Source of the DNA: Timonella sp031979385
GTDB taxonomy: Bacteria > Actinomycetota > Actinomycetes > Actinomycetales > Cellulomonadaceae
Reading direction: 5' to 3'
NCBI GenBank assembly: GCA_031979385.1
Contig: DALZEF010000023.1
Coordinates: 1 to 47,475 of the forward strand
Length of the DNA: 47,475 nt
The position numbers were made by a program, and so were the translations under genes. Positions 26,654-35,234 of this stretch are shown here, in pieces. The notes under the pieces are model-generated. The model had not been told where the DNA came from. It did no database searches and worked only from the letters and a program-made list of their open reading frames with translations. Each line of letters starts with the position of its first letter. Positions within the stretch are counted from its first letter, which is position 1.

Positions 26654-28296
26654 GCAGCCCGAACTCCCACAATGAGCAAGGCCGTCCTCTGACTCGACGT
26701 GAACTACGTGAGTTGGCGGAGAAACAGGCTCTGCTCGCCACGCCGAATCCACAGGTCAATGCAGCGCCGCAACCTGCTTTTCCGCCAACCGCACAGGGCG
26801 CTTCAACGCCCGCGCCCACACACCAGTCCGCAGCACCGGTCCGAAGGACAACGGCGCGCCCTGCTCCCACACGGTCAGTTCCAGGTGCGAATACACCGAT
26901 TCCTCATGAGGCCATCGGTCGCTTGCAGCGTCCAGGTATGGACAGCCGTCCGTCGGGTGCGGAGTCATCTGTAGGGCGCAGTCCCGAGGGAACGTCGCGC
27001 GGGTCAGCGCAACCAGCGTCACCGTACACCAGTGCTCCCGCAGCAGAGCAGGGTGGGCTTCGATCACGTCCGGTGGTTACTCCAACGGAGCAGCCAGTTC
27101 AGGTGACCCGTCGTTCGATGTATACGCAGGCGCCCGCTGCCGGTGTGCCGCAGGTGACTCCACCTGCTCAGGCTGGCGCCGTGCGGATGCTTGAGGAAAC
27201 GGGAACCCTATCTCGGCTTGTCGATCCCCGTGAGTTTGAACCTTCGCGTCAGCCTGTGGCTCCACCGCGACAGGGGCCTTCCGAAGATCGTGCACGGATG
27301 TTAGAGACCAATACTGCGACGGCCCCGGCCGTGCCGCGCAGCAACCTCGCGGGTTTTATGCGGCAGGCACCCCCAAGTAGCCAGATCCCACGTGTTGAGC
27401 GGGACGAACACGGTAACTGGCGGGCGAGTTCCGGTGCCGAGGTTCAGGACCGTGTCGCACAGACTGGTGCCGTGCTCCCTCAGTGGGATGCAGGGTCGTC
27501 CCCATTTGCCGAGTTCAGCAGCAGGGTTGGACAGACTCAGGACGGACATTCGTTCACGCCTCAACAGCAGGTCGGCGGTTCTGGTCTGCCTGCTCGCTCC
27601 TCAGCTTTTCAGACACAGGGGCAGAGGGCGGAGAGCGCCGCTGGCTCAATCGAGGGTGAGCAGGCACGAGAAACGGGCGTTACAGGAGGATTCACGGCAG
27701 CGACCGCTCCTCCCGCGTGGGAAGCGATCACGAGCGTCGATTCGACCCTGCCAGTTGATCCAACAGCCGGTGGCGTTGCGGTCAGCAGCCTCCTCGCACA
27801 GACTCAGTCGGCCACACACCAGCCAGGACCGGGCGTGGGCGCTAGCGGGCCGACTCCATTGGGAGGCGGTTTGAGTACGCCTCCAGGTTCACGCGGCCCG
27901 ATTGTAGATGAGCCAACTGCTGCGATGGCGGCGGTCTCACAAGAGTTGCCTGTGTCATTTGCCCCGGGATCAGGAGGAACTGGTGCACAAGGCCAACAGA
28001 ACCCATTTGGGGCGGCACCTTTCGGTGAGCAGCCTGATCAGCAGCCCTCAGGTTTCGGAGATTTTGCTGGACTACAGGTGGATGAGACCGTTGAAGCCGA
28101 AGACCTGGACGAGGAAGACGCCGAACTCGACCACTCCTACACGTGGCTGCACTACATGATTCTTGTGGCCGTCGCGTTCGTTCTGGGCATGGTGATCTGG
28201 AAAGTCGCGTTGGACTCCGAACCAGCAGACCCTGGCGCAGAGACCGAGGCAGCCTCCGTTTCGGTGAATGTGGATCCGCTTGCACTCAGGGCGTAG
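26650..28296 (+). CDS. 548-aa disordered protein with one C-terminal membrane helix
   Basis: ATG overlaps the nadD stop. It opens with a helical, charged segment (GRPLTRRELRELAEKQALLA), a pattern seen at the head of several actinomycete membrane proteins. About 440 residues rich in Pro, Gln, Ser, Gly and Ala follow (APVRRTTARPAPTRSVPG; GPSEDRARMLETNT), then an acidic DEEDAELDHSYTW stretch and one helix (MILVAVAFVLGMVIWKVAL), ending in 25 polar residues. No signal peptide, so most of the protein should be cytoplasmic if tail-anchored. No family recognised. Position between nadD and rsfS suggests cotranscription. Confidence 0.8.
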   Translation: MSSPNSHNEQGRPLTRRELRELAEKQALLATPNPQVNAAPQPAFPPTAQGASTPAPTHQSAAPVRRTTARPAPTRSVPGANTPIPHEAIGRLQRPGMDSRPSGAESSVGRSPEGTSRGSAQPASPYTSAPAAEQGGLRSRPVVTPTEQPVQVTRRSMYTQAPAAGVPQVTPPAQAGAVRMLEETGTLSRLVDPREFEPSRQPVAPPRQGPSEDRARMLETNTATAPAVPRSNLAGFMRQAPPSSQIPRVERDEHGNWRASSGAEVQDRVAQTGAVLPQWDAGSSPFAEFSSRVGQTQDGHSFTPQQQVGGSGLPARSSAFQTQGQRAESAAGSIEGEQARETGVTGGFTAATAPPAWEAITSVDSTLPVDPTAGGVAVSSLLAQTQSATHQPGPGVGASGPTPLGGGLSTPPGSRGPIVDEPTAAMAAVSQELPVSFAPGSGGTGAQGQQNPFGAAPFGEQPDQQPSGFGDFAGLQVDETVEAEDLDEEDAELDHSYTWLHYMILVAVAFVLGMVIWKVALDSEPADPGAETEAASVSVNVDPLALRA

Positions 28297-28399
28297 GAAG
28301 CAAGGTCACAGTGCTTGAGCGGTCTGAATGGCTCAAAATTCGTCATAATTGATAGACAGTCAAGCAACACATCGGCGAGAGCCGAACAAAAGGAGAACC

Positions 28400-28837
28400 G
28401 TGGCAGCCACTGAGCGCGCAATTGAACTTGCAATCATCGCAGCCCGCGCGGCATCGGACCGTAAGGCAGCAGAGATCATTGCACTCGATGTGAGCGAGAA
28501 CCTGGTCCTTACTGATGCCTTCGTGATCGCGTCGGGTAACAACGAACGTCAGGTTGGCGCGATCGTCGATGCAGTTGAGGAAGCTTTACACAAGGCTGGT
28601 GCTAAGCGCCTGCGCCGTGAGGGTAAGGAAGGTGGCCGCTGGGTTCTCATTGACTTCGGTGACGTGGTCGTTCACGTTCAGCACCAGGAAGACCGTGCTT
28701 TCTATGCGCTTGAGAAGCTGTGGGCTGACTGCCCCGCCATCGAACTTCCGGAGGACGCTCGCGGCGGTGACGGCTCAGCTCCCGAATACGAGTTGGATGA
28801 GTTTGGCTTTCCACTCGTTGAGGATACTGAGGACTGA
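28400..28837 (+). CDS. rsfS: Ribosome silencing factor RsfS
   Basis: 145 residues from GTG 28400 with AAAGGAGAA just upstream. The DUF143/Iojap domain is clear: AARAASDRKAAEIIALDVSE, LVLTDAFVIASGNNERQVGAIVDAVEEAL, GRWVLIDFGDVVVHVQ, EDRAFYALEKLWAD. It binds uL14 and blocks subunit joining in stationary phase. The acidic C-terminal tail of about 25 residues is actinomycete-like. The phosphatase begins three bases after the stop. Confidence 0.96.
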   Translation: MAATERAIELAIIAARAASDRKAAEIIALDVSENLVLTDAFVIASGNNERQVGAIVDAVEEALHKAGAKRLRREGKEGGRWVLIDFGDVVVHVQHQEDRAFYALEKLWADCPAIELPEDARGGDGSAPEYELDEFGFPLVEDTED

Positions 28838-28840
28838 GAT

Positions 28841-29524
28841 TTGACTGCCGGTTCTATTGTCTTGGTGCGCCACGGGCGGACCGCCTATAACGCGGCGATG
28901 CGTTTACAAGGCCAGGTCGATATTGACCTTGATGAGGTTGGCCAGTGGCAGGCCGAAACCTCAGCCAAGGCATTGACGGAGATCATTGCTCCAACGCGCA
29001 TCCTCACCTCTGACTTGAACCGCGCAATTGCCACGGCGCGTACGATCGGGGCTTGCTACGGCGTCGAACCGATCATTGACAAGCGAGTCCGCGAACGTTC
29101 ATTCGGTCCGTGGGAAGGCATGACCGGCGAGGAGATCTCCGCGCGGTGGCCCGAGGAGTTTGCTGCGTGGCGTGGTGGTTCTGAACCAACCACCGTCGGT
29201 ATTGAGCTCAAGCGCGACGTGGCCGAGCGTATGTGCGCGGTTATTCTTGAGAACGCTGCCCAGATGGCTGATTCTGAGACTCTCATGGTTGTCTCGCATG
29301 GTGCTGCGATCTCGTGTGCCATCGCCGGTCTACTCGGGCAGGATGCTACGAGTTGGCGTGGCGTTGCGGGTATGAGCAACGTGCACTGGTCGCGTCTGGC
29401 CCGTAATACCTCACCTGGTGCGGAACCCGCGTGGCGTCTTGAACAGCACAATGTTGGCCCATCCGTCGTGTACGGCAAGAAGGCCTGGGAGAACGGTCCC
29501 GCAGACGTGTTCGCTGCACTTTGA
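28841..29524 (+). CDS. Histidine phosphatase (phosphoglycerate-mutase-like)
   Basis: 227 residues, TTG start. The RHG motif LVRHGRTAYN has nucleophile His11, RERSFGPWEGMTGEEI has the acid Glu, and VVSHGAAISCAI has the second His. The branch usually next to rsfS in actinomycetes includes the glucosyl-3-phosphoglycerate phosphatase GpgP of mycobacteria and broad phosphatases; mutase activity is less likely. The substrate is not assigned. Confidence 0.88.
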   Translation: MTAGSIVLVRHGRTAYNAAMRLQGQVDIDLDEVGQWQAETSAKALTEIIAPTRILTSDLNRAIATARTIGACYGVEPIIDKRVRERSFGPWEGMTGEEISARWPEEFAAWRGGSEPTTVGIELKRDVAERMCAVILENAAQMADSETLMVVSHGAAISCAIAGLLGQDATSWRGVAGMSNVHWSRLARNTSPGAEPAWRLEQHNVGPSVVYGKKAWENGPADVFAAL

Positions 29525-29547
29525 CCAGACCATTGGTGTTTTTGTTA

Positions 29548-29600
29548 ACGACGAGGCCCTTCTGCCAGCGCACACTGCGCTGGCAGAAGGGCCTCGTCGT
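29548..29600. terminator. 24-bp perfect hairpin
   Basis: 29548-29571 pairs without mismatch to 29577-29600 (outer ACGACGAGG/CCTCGTCGT) around a 5-base loop. A TTTTTG run precedes it, so it looks like a terminator for a minus-strand transcript as well as an end for the phosphatase operon. Confidence 0.7.
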
Positions 29601-29633
29601 CAATCTGGGGTTGTATGGCGATGACAGAGTGCT

Positions 29634-29698
29634 ACCCACGCAATAAGCGACGGGACCACCCACAAAACGTGGGTGGTCCCGTCGCTTATTGCGTGGGT
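29634..29698. terminator. 30-bp perfect hairpin between convergent operons
   Basis: 29634-29663 pairs perfectly with 29669-29698 around AAAAC, with outer bases ACCCACGCAA/TTGCGTGGGT. No T-tract. It lies 38 bases after the minus-strand aminopeptidase stop (29736), which it probably terminates. Confidence 0.6.
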
Positions 29699-29735
29699 GG
29701 ACCGTAGGTCTAACGCCTAGCGAGCCCCTAGCAGG

Positions 29736-31001
29736 TCAAGCGCCCGCGAAGAACGCTCCAATTGCTCGCGACAGGTAAACAACGTCGTTGACGTGGCACA
29801 TCTCGCGGGCGGAGTGCATCGAGATCAGGGGGATACCCACGTCAACGGTGCGGATACCGATGCGGGTCGCGGTGAGCGGGCCGATTGTGGAGCCACACGG
29901 GCTGTTGTTGTTCGACACGAAATCCTGATACGGCACGCCAGCCGCTTCACAGGAGCGAACCCACAGGGCCGCGCCAACGCCATCGGTTGCGTACCTCTGG
30001 TTGGCGTTGATCTTGAGCAGCGGGCCGTTTCCGGCGAGTGGCTGGACGTTTGGATCGTGGCGTTCGCCGTAGTTAGGGTGGATGGAGTGTCCGGCGTCAG
30101 ACGAGATGCACCAGGATTGAGCCATTGCGCGGGCGGACTCTTCAAGGGTTGCGCCGAGGCCATCGTAGATTCGGGTCAGCACGTCCTCAAGGAATGGGCC
30201 GCAGGCGCCCGAACGGGTTTCGGAGCCGATCTCCTCGTGGTCGAATGCCGCGAGCATCGAGATGTGGCTGCCATCCTCTGGCGCGTTCAGCAGCGCAACG
30301 AGTCCGGCGTAGGTCGAGGACAGGTTATCCATGCGTGGTGCTGCGAACAGGGTGTCGCCGAGTCCGAACCGCGCGGGAGGCTGGGTGTCGGTCGAGATGA
30401 TGTCGTAGCCGGCCACGTCCTTTGATGGAACATCAGCGATCTGTGCGAGGTGACCCAACACGTCCGCCGCGCGCGGGTCGCCCACGCCAAACACCGGTGC
30501 GGTGTTGCGCTGCTTGTCGAGTTTCAAGCCGTTGTTAGCCTCGCGGTCTAGGTGGATCGCCAACTGCGGGATCCGCATGAATGGACCGGTGCGCACGAGG
30601 TGTTGCGACCCGTCCTTGAGCACGAGACGCCCCGAGAGTTCGAGTTCCCGGTCAAGCCACGAGTTCAGCAAAGGACCGCCATACACCTCGACCCCGACCT
30701 GGAGCCACCCGTGCGAACCGATCGTGGACTGAGGCTTGAGTTTAAAACCGGGGGAGTCCGTGTGTGCGCCGAGGATACGAACCGGTGCGGTGGTCGGCGC
30801 GTTGTCCGGGGTGATCCACGCGATGATCGCGCCGTCGCGGATAACGAACGCCTTCTTCGGGGCGATCCACGGGTCTTCTTCCTTGAGTTCCGAGAATCCG
30901 GCGCTGGTGAGTTGGCGGGCGACCTCGTGGGCCGCGTGATATGACGATGGGCTTGCTTGGATGAACTCGGCGAAGCCGGTCATGTATTCGGTCGTATCCA
31001 T
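29736..31001 (-). CDS. M18 family aminopeptidase (aspartyl aminopeptidase type)
   Basis: 421 residues, ATG start. M18 metal ligands and motifs: His80 in RILGAHTDSPGFKLKP, LDREANNGLKLD, DHEEIGSET with catalytic and ligand Glu, and SDAGHSIHPNYGERHDPN. The C-terminus DVGIPLISMHSAREMCHVNDV is conserved. These are dodecameric cytosolic zinc or cobalt enzymes cleaving N-terminal acidic residues. Monocistronic on the minus strand. Confidence 0.95.
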   Translation of the reverse strand: MDTTEYMTGFAEFIQASPSSYHAAHEVARQLTSAGFSELKEEDPWIAPKKAFVIRDGAIIAWITPDNAPTTAPVRILGAHTDSPGFKLKPQSTIGSHGWLQVGVEVYGGPLLNSWLDRELELSGRLVLKDGSQHLVRTGPFMRIPQLAIHLDREANNGLKLDKQRNTAPVFGVGDPRAADVLGHLAQIADVPSKDVAGYDIISTDTQPPARFGLGDTLFAAPRMDNLSSTYAGLVALLNAPEDGSHISMLAAFDHEEIGSETRSGACGPFLEDVLTRIYDGLGATLEESARAMAQSWCISSDAGHSIHPNYGERHDPNVQPLAGNGPLLKINANQRYATDGVGAALWVRSCEAAGVPYQDFVSNNNSPCGSTIGPLTATRIGIRTVDVGIPLISMHSAREMCHVNDVVYLSRAIGAFFAGA

Positions 31002-31289
31002 GTTTTACATTCTCTCACTGCTTCGGAGGCGGGTGCGGGGAAGGGAAGTGGGTATGGTGTGGTGCCAGAACGTGTGGCCGCTGCTCCCCGCGAGTGGGAA
31101 AATCCCACCCGTGGCGTACCTGAAACCGCTGTTTCGGTTCTGTCGGCACTGTTGCCACATAAAACCGGAACACAGCCGACAACACCGCAACATCGTGCGG
31201 CCCAAGAACACATGCGTACTGCTTGGCGACGATTCGGCGCGACCCGTGGGAGTCCATGCGCTGGGAGGTGGGCTGGACAGGGAGGTGGA
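31002..31289. other. Unassigned stretch with a possible degraded reading frame
   Basis: From about 31059 the plus strand reads VVPERVAAAPREWENPTRGV and on to EHMRTAWRRFGATR with coding-like codon use. After about 31230, a different frame reads RRDPWESMRWEVGWTGRW. A purine tract (GGGGAAGGGAAG, 31037-31048) precedes it. It may be a frameshifted small gene running into the mocR 3' end. I recognise no family. Confidence 0.25.
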
Positions 31290-32687
31290 TCAGCCCATCT
31301 GGGCTGCGCGGCCGATCAGTGCGCCCAACTCGTCGTAGTTCTCCCGGACGTTCCCCGTGCTCACCCGCACGTGTGGACCAGTGTCGAGAGCGGTTCGCGC
31401 AGAGGGGGCTGTAGCCTGCGCACTGCTCCGCCCTCGGGCCGCGCCGATGTGCGTGAACGGGCCACCGGGGGCCACCCGAATTCCCTGGGCAGCGAGGTAC
31501 ACGGCTGTCGCCTGCTCGTTGATGACTGGAACCCAAATGTTGAGCCCTTCGCCGTGAAGGACGGGGACACCCTGAGATTCAATCCCCTTGATGATCTGCT
31601 TGCGGCGAATCGCGTACTTGGCCCGGGCGGAGGCAACGTGGTCCTGGGTGATCCGATCATTGAGCAGTTCCAACAGGACTGTTTGCAGGATGCGGCTCGT
31701 CCAGCCGGGGCCGAGCATGCGGCGTGCAACGACCTGTTGAATTATCGGACGCGGACCACCGAGTGCGGCAATGCGCAGGTCTGGTCCATGCGATTTTGAG
31801 TAGCTGTGGATGTGTACGACCTGGTCGGGCAGGTGCGTGCCCAGGCTGAGGTCAGCGGTGGGGCAGATGGCACCGCAGTGGTCGTCCTCGATGATGTGCA
31901 GGTTCCCTCCGCGTGAATGGTTCTGGACGACGTCAGCGATATTGGCGATGCGTTCCGGGGTCATGGTGGCCCCGGTGGGGTTTTGGGCACGAGGTTGAAT
32001 GACAAGCACCGTGCAGCCGGCATTCAACGCATCCTCCACCCCCTGCGGAGTGACACCGTGAGCGTCTATTGCCATCGGGACCGCCTGGGCCCCAAGCACC
32101 TCTATGAGGTCGAGGAATGGCGGAAAACTTGGAGCTTCTACACCCACACGCGAGCCAACTCCGATGAGGGTCTCCAGCACACGCGTCAACCCATCAAGCG
32201 CGCCGTCCACCACGGTGATCTCCTCGGGTGGGTAAGGCCAGGCAGCGCGCAGGCGCTTCTCAAGCAGGGGAAGTATCGGCTGCCCCAGATAACTGGACGT
32301 CACCGCACCGGTCGTGCGGCGCCCAAGCCGCGAAAACGCGGGACCCACCGTTGGGAGTAACTGGGGATCGGGAGTACCCGATGACAGATCTAGCCGGTAT
32401 GGCACCGGCGTCGAGTGGGCTAGACCGCCGTAGCGCGGTGGCAGCCAGGACGTGTTTTGTTCAAGGACAAAAGTTCCTTTTCGTCCGTGCGAAGCAATGA
32501 GCCCGGACTCAGCGAGCGCATGCCACGCACCAGCGACCGTTCCAGGTGAAACCCGCAGGATGGTGGCGATCTCACGCACGGTGGGTAGCCGAGTGCCAGA
32601 AGGCAGGTCACCGCTGCGAATACGACTCCCTACGGCAGCGGCAATCGCAGTCGGGGATACGTCAGTCAGCTCGTTCAAGAAGTCCAT
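31290..32687 (-). CDS. MocR-type regulator (GntR HTH fused to aminotransferase fold)
   Basis: 465 residues from ATG 32687; upstream GTG starts (frame open to 32801) are possible, and no start has a good ribosome site. A winged HTH of GntR type (IAAAVGSRIRSGDLPSG then TRLPTVREIATILRVSPGTV) spans 10-75. A fold type I aminotransferase domain follows, with Asn236 (RAQNPTGA), Asp268 and PLP Lys298 (HSYSKSHGPDLR). MocR proteins bind PLP and an amino compound to switch transcription. Its divergent position from the pyrimidine-catabolic genes predicts that it controls them, with beta-alanine or a related amine as effector (inference). Confidence 0.9.
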   Translation of the reverse strand: MDFLNELTDVSPTAIAAAVGSRIRSGDLPSGTRLPTVREIATILRVSPGTVAGAWHALAESGLIASHGRKGTFVLEQNTSWLPPRYGGLAHSTPVPYRLDLSSGTPDPQLLPTVGPAFSRLGRRTTGAVTSSYLGQPILPLLEKRLRAAWPYPPEEITVVDGALDGLTRVLETLIGVGSRVGVEAPSFPPFLDLIEVLGAQAVPMAIDAHGVTPQGVEDALNAGCTVLVIQPRAQNPTGATMTPERIANIADVVQNHSRGGNLHIIEDDHCGAICPTADLSLGTHLPDQVVHIHSYSKSHGPDLRIAALGGPRPIIQQVVARRMLGPGWTSRILQTVLLELLNDRITQDHVASARAKYAIRRKQIIKGIESQGVPVLHGEGLNIWVPVINEQATAVYLAAQGIRVAPGGPFTHIGAARGRSSAQATAPSARTALDTGPHVRVSTGNVRENYDELGALIGRAAQMG

Positions 32688-32858
32688 ATCTAAGGATGTG
32701 CGCACCTCGGACACCGGGATGACCGATTCGACGACATTTAACAGATCGGTCACGAGCGTTCTTGTAAACGTTACGCGGCGCAACCTCACTGAAATGTTCA
32801 AGGAGCAGAGTCACACATTATCCGGTAAGCGCCTAACCCCAAGGAGAACGCGATCAAC
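32688..32858. promoter_or_regulatory. Divergent control region of mocR and the pyrimidine genes
   Basis: GTAAACGTTAC (32764-32774) is a near-palindrome. GACATTTAACAG on the plus strand (about 32733) resembles GAACATTTCAG on the minus strand (about 32790); such half-sites suit MocR proteins, which bind repeated boxes. The AAGGAG ribosome site at 32841-32846 serves the nitrilase gene. Promoter hexamers are not convincing. Confidence 0.35.
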
Positions 32859-33707
32859 ATGAACAAAGTCAAGATTGCTCTGACCCAGTGCACCTGGACC
32901 GGAGACAAGGAGTCCATGCTCCAACTGCACGAGGACTACACGCGGCAGGCCGCCGCGGAGGGTGCTCAGGTGATCTGCTATCAGGAACTCTTCTACGGCC
33001 CCTACTTCGGTATCACGCAGGACACCGAGTACTACAAGTACGCCGAAACCATTCCAGGGCCAACCACGACCCGGTTCAGCGAACTCGCCAAGGAACTGGG
33101 CATCGTCATCGTGCTCCCCATCTACGAGGAAGACCAGCCGGGCGTCCTGTACAACACCGCGGTCGTGATCGACGCGGATGGAACCGTGCTCGGACAGTAT
33201 CGCAAGCACCACATCCCGCACCTGCCCAAGTTCTGGGAGAAGTTCTACTTCCGCCCAGGCAACATGGGCTACCCGGTGTTCGACACGGCAGTCGGCAAGA
33301 TCGGCGTCAATATCTGCTACGACCGACACTTCCCAGAGGGTTGGCGCGCACTTGCCCTGGGTGGAGCCGAGATCGTGTTCAACCCCAACGCCACGGCGCC
33401 GGGCATCTCGAACAAACTGTGGGAGATCGAACAGCCAGCGGCAGCGGTCGCGAACGGCTATTTCGTCGTCGCAACCAACCGCGTGGGCCTTGAGGACAAC
33501 GAGTACGGCGATGAGGCTGTCAACTTCTACGGATCATCCTACGTGGTGGGCCCAGACGGCAACTATGTCGGCGAGGTCGGTTCGAACTCAGAGCCGCAAC
33601 TGCTGCTCCGCGAGATTGATCTGGACCAGGTGCGCGAGGTCCGGGAACGCTGGCAGTTCTTCCGTGACCGCCGCCCGGACGCCTACGGCGCCATCGTGGC
33701 ACCTTGA
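32859..33707 (+). CDS. Beta-ureidopropionase-like nitrilase superfamily amidohydrolase
   Basis: 282 residues with the complete nitrilase triad: Glu43 (CYQELFYGPYFG), Lys116 (YRKHHIPHLPKFWEKFYFRPG) and Cys153 (GVNICYDRHFPEGWR). 'FEKFYFRPG..GYPVF' and 'WEIEQPAAAVANGYFV' are typical of the N-carbamoyl-beta-alanine/N-carbamoyl-amino-acid amidohydrolase branch. It would release CO2 and NH3 from N-carbamoyl-beta-alanine to give beta-alanine (PydC role). The dihydropyrimidinase follows 33 bases later and makes exactly that substrate. First gene of the operon, divergent from the MocR regulator. N-carbamoylputrescine amidase (AguB) is the main alternative; context argues against it. Confidence 0.9.
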   Translation: MNKVKIALTQCTWTGDKESMLQLHEDYTRQAAAEGAQVICYQELFYGPYFGITQDTEYYKYAETIPGPTTTRFSELAKELGIVIVLPIYEEDQPGVLYNTAVVIDADGTVLGQYRKHHIPHLPKFWEKFYFRPGNMGYPVFDTAVGKIGVNICYDRHFPEGWRALALGGAEIVFNPNATAPGISNKLWEIEQPAAAVANGYFVVATNRVGLEDNEYGDEAVNFYGSSYVVGPDGNYVGEVGSNSEPQLLLREIDLDQVREVRERWQFFRDRRPDAYGAIVAP

Positions 33708-33740
33708 GTTCAGTTTCTTAGTCGAAGTGGGAGGTAACGC

Positions 33741-35156
33741 ATGTACACGCTGATCACAGGTGGAACCGTGGTGAACGCGACGGGGTCAAGCCGCGCGGAT
33801 GTGCTCATCGAGGATGAGAAGATCGCCGCGGTCCTCGAACCTGGCTCGAACATCTTGGGCACCGCGTTCCTTGCGGGGATCGACCGGGTCATCGACGCAA
33901 CCGGGAAGTACGTGATTCCCGGTGGCATCGATGCCCACACCCACATGGAGATGCCGTTTGGTGGCACGTTTGCCTCGGACACGTTTGAGACCGGAACGCG
34001 TGCCGCAGCGTGGGGTGGCACCACCACGATCATCGACTTCGCGGTGCAGTATGCGGGCGAGGACGTACTCACGCAGTTCGCCCGTTGGCACGAGAAGGCC
34101 GCCGGCAAATGCGCGATCGACTATGCATTCCACCAGATCATCGGTGGGGTCAACGATGTGTCGCTGGCGGCGATGGACACCTTGATAGATGAGGGCGTGT
34201 CGAGCTTCAAACTCTTCATGGCCTACAAAGACGTGTTCCTCTCCGACGACGGCCAGATCGTCCAGGCGATGCAGACGGCATCCCACAACGGTGGGCTACT
34301 GATGATGCACGCGGAGAACGGCAGCGTCATCGACCTGTTGCAGAAGCAGGCGCTTGAGCGGGGCGAGACGGATCCGGTCTATCACGGGTTGACTCGTCCC
34401 TGGCAGACCGAGGAGGAGGCAACCTATCGCGCGATCCGGCTCGCGGAGTTGACCGGCGCCCCGCTGTACGTGGTCCACGTGTCCGCGAAGCAGGCTGCGA
34501 TGCGGATCGCCGAGGCTCGTGACACGGGCCAGAACGTGTTCGGCGAGACCTGCCCGCAATACCTGTGGCTGTCACTCGAAGATCAGCTCGGTGCCCCGGG
34601 CTTTGAGGGCTCTAAGTGGGTGTGTTCGACACCGCTGCGCTCAAAGGCACACGGCCACCAGGACCACATGTGGACCTCCCTGCGCACGAACGATCTCCAA
34701 CTTGTCTCGACGGATCACTGCCCGTTCTGCATGAAGGGTCAGAAGGAATTGGGACTGGGAGACTTCACGAAGATCCCGAACGGCATCGGCTCGGTCGAAC
34801 ACCGTCTTGATCTGATCTACCAGGGCGTGGTCACGGGCAAGATCTCGCTTGAACGCTGGGTTGAGATCTGCTGCACTACCCCGGCCCGCATGTTCGGCAT
34901 GTACGGCAAGAAGGGCGTGCTTCAACCCGGCGCGGACGCGGATGTCGTGGTGTACGACCCGCAGGGTAAGACAAATATCTCGGCCCAGACCCACCACATG
35001 AATCTGGACTACTCGGCCTGGGAGGGCTGGGAGATCGATGGGCACGTGGACACCGTTGTGTCTCGCGGACTCGTGGTGGTGGACGACGGCGAGTACTTCG
35101 GCCATGCAGGTCACGGCCAATACATCAAGCGTGGATTGTCGCAGTACCTGATCTAG
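33741..35156 (+). CDS. hydA: Dihydropyrimidinase / D-hydantoinase
   Basis: 471 residues, usual family length, with GGGAGG upstream. Metal ligands of the cyclic amidohydrolase barrel: His66 and His68 (GGIDAHTHMEMPFGG), carboxylated Lys157 (SSFKLFMAYKD), His190 (LLMMHAENG), His in YVVHVSAKQA, and Asp in LVSTDHCPF. It opens dihydrouracil or dihydrothymine to the N-carbamoyl-beta-amino acid, and may also act on hydantoins. It is cytosolic and dinuclear. Coupling with the upstream nitrilase gives steps two and three of the reductive pyrimidine pathway. Confidence 0.95.
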   Translation: MYTLITGGTVVNATGSSRADVLIEDEKIAAVLEPGSNILGTAFLAGIDRVIDATGKYVIPGGIDAHTHMEMPFGGTFASDTFETGTRAAAWGGTTTIIDFAVQYAGEDVLTQFARWHEKAAGKCAIDYAFHQIIGGVNDVSLAAMDTLIDEGVSSFKLFMAYKDVFLSDDGQIVQAMQTASHNGGLLMMHAENGSVIDLLQKQALERGETDPVYHGLTRPWQTEEEATYRAIRLAELTGAPLYVVHVSAKQAAMRIAEARDTGQNVFGETCPQYLWLSLEDQLGAPGFEGSKWVCSTPLRSKAHGHQDHMWTSLRTNDLQLVSTDHCPFCMKGQKELGLGDFTKIPNGIGSVEHRLDLIYQGVVTGKISLERWVEICCTTPARMFGMYGKKGVLQPGADADVVVYDPQGKTNISAQTHHMNLDYSAWEGWEIDGHVDTVVSRGLVVVDDGEYFGHAGHGQYIKRGLSQYLI

Positions 35157-35234
35157 CAGCAGAGATAAAGGTTCCGGCACCTGGAACGTACAGGAAGCAC
35201 GGAACACCGTAACCGATGTGAAAGGGGGAAGGAC

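Noticed and set aside
30957..31799. 280-codon open frame on the plus strand
   Set aside because: It runs antisense through the M18 and MocR genes, which have clear family motifs. Only the non-overlapping part was kept as a doubtful item.
35157..35234. Riboswitch before the LLM gene
   Set aside because: Only a 5-bp GTTCC/GGAAC hairpin is present; nothing matches a known aptamer.
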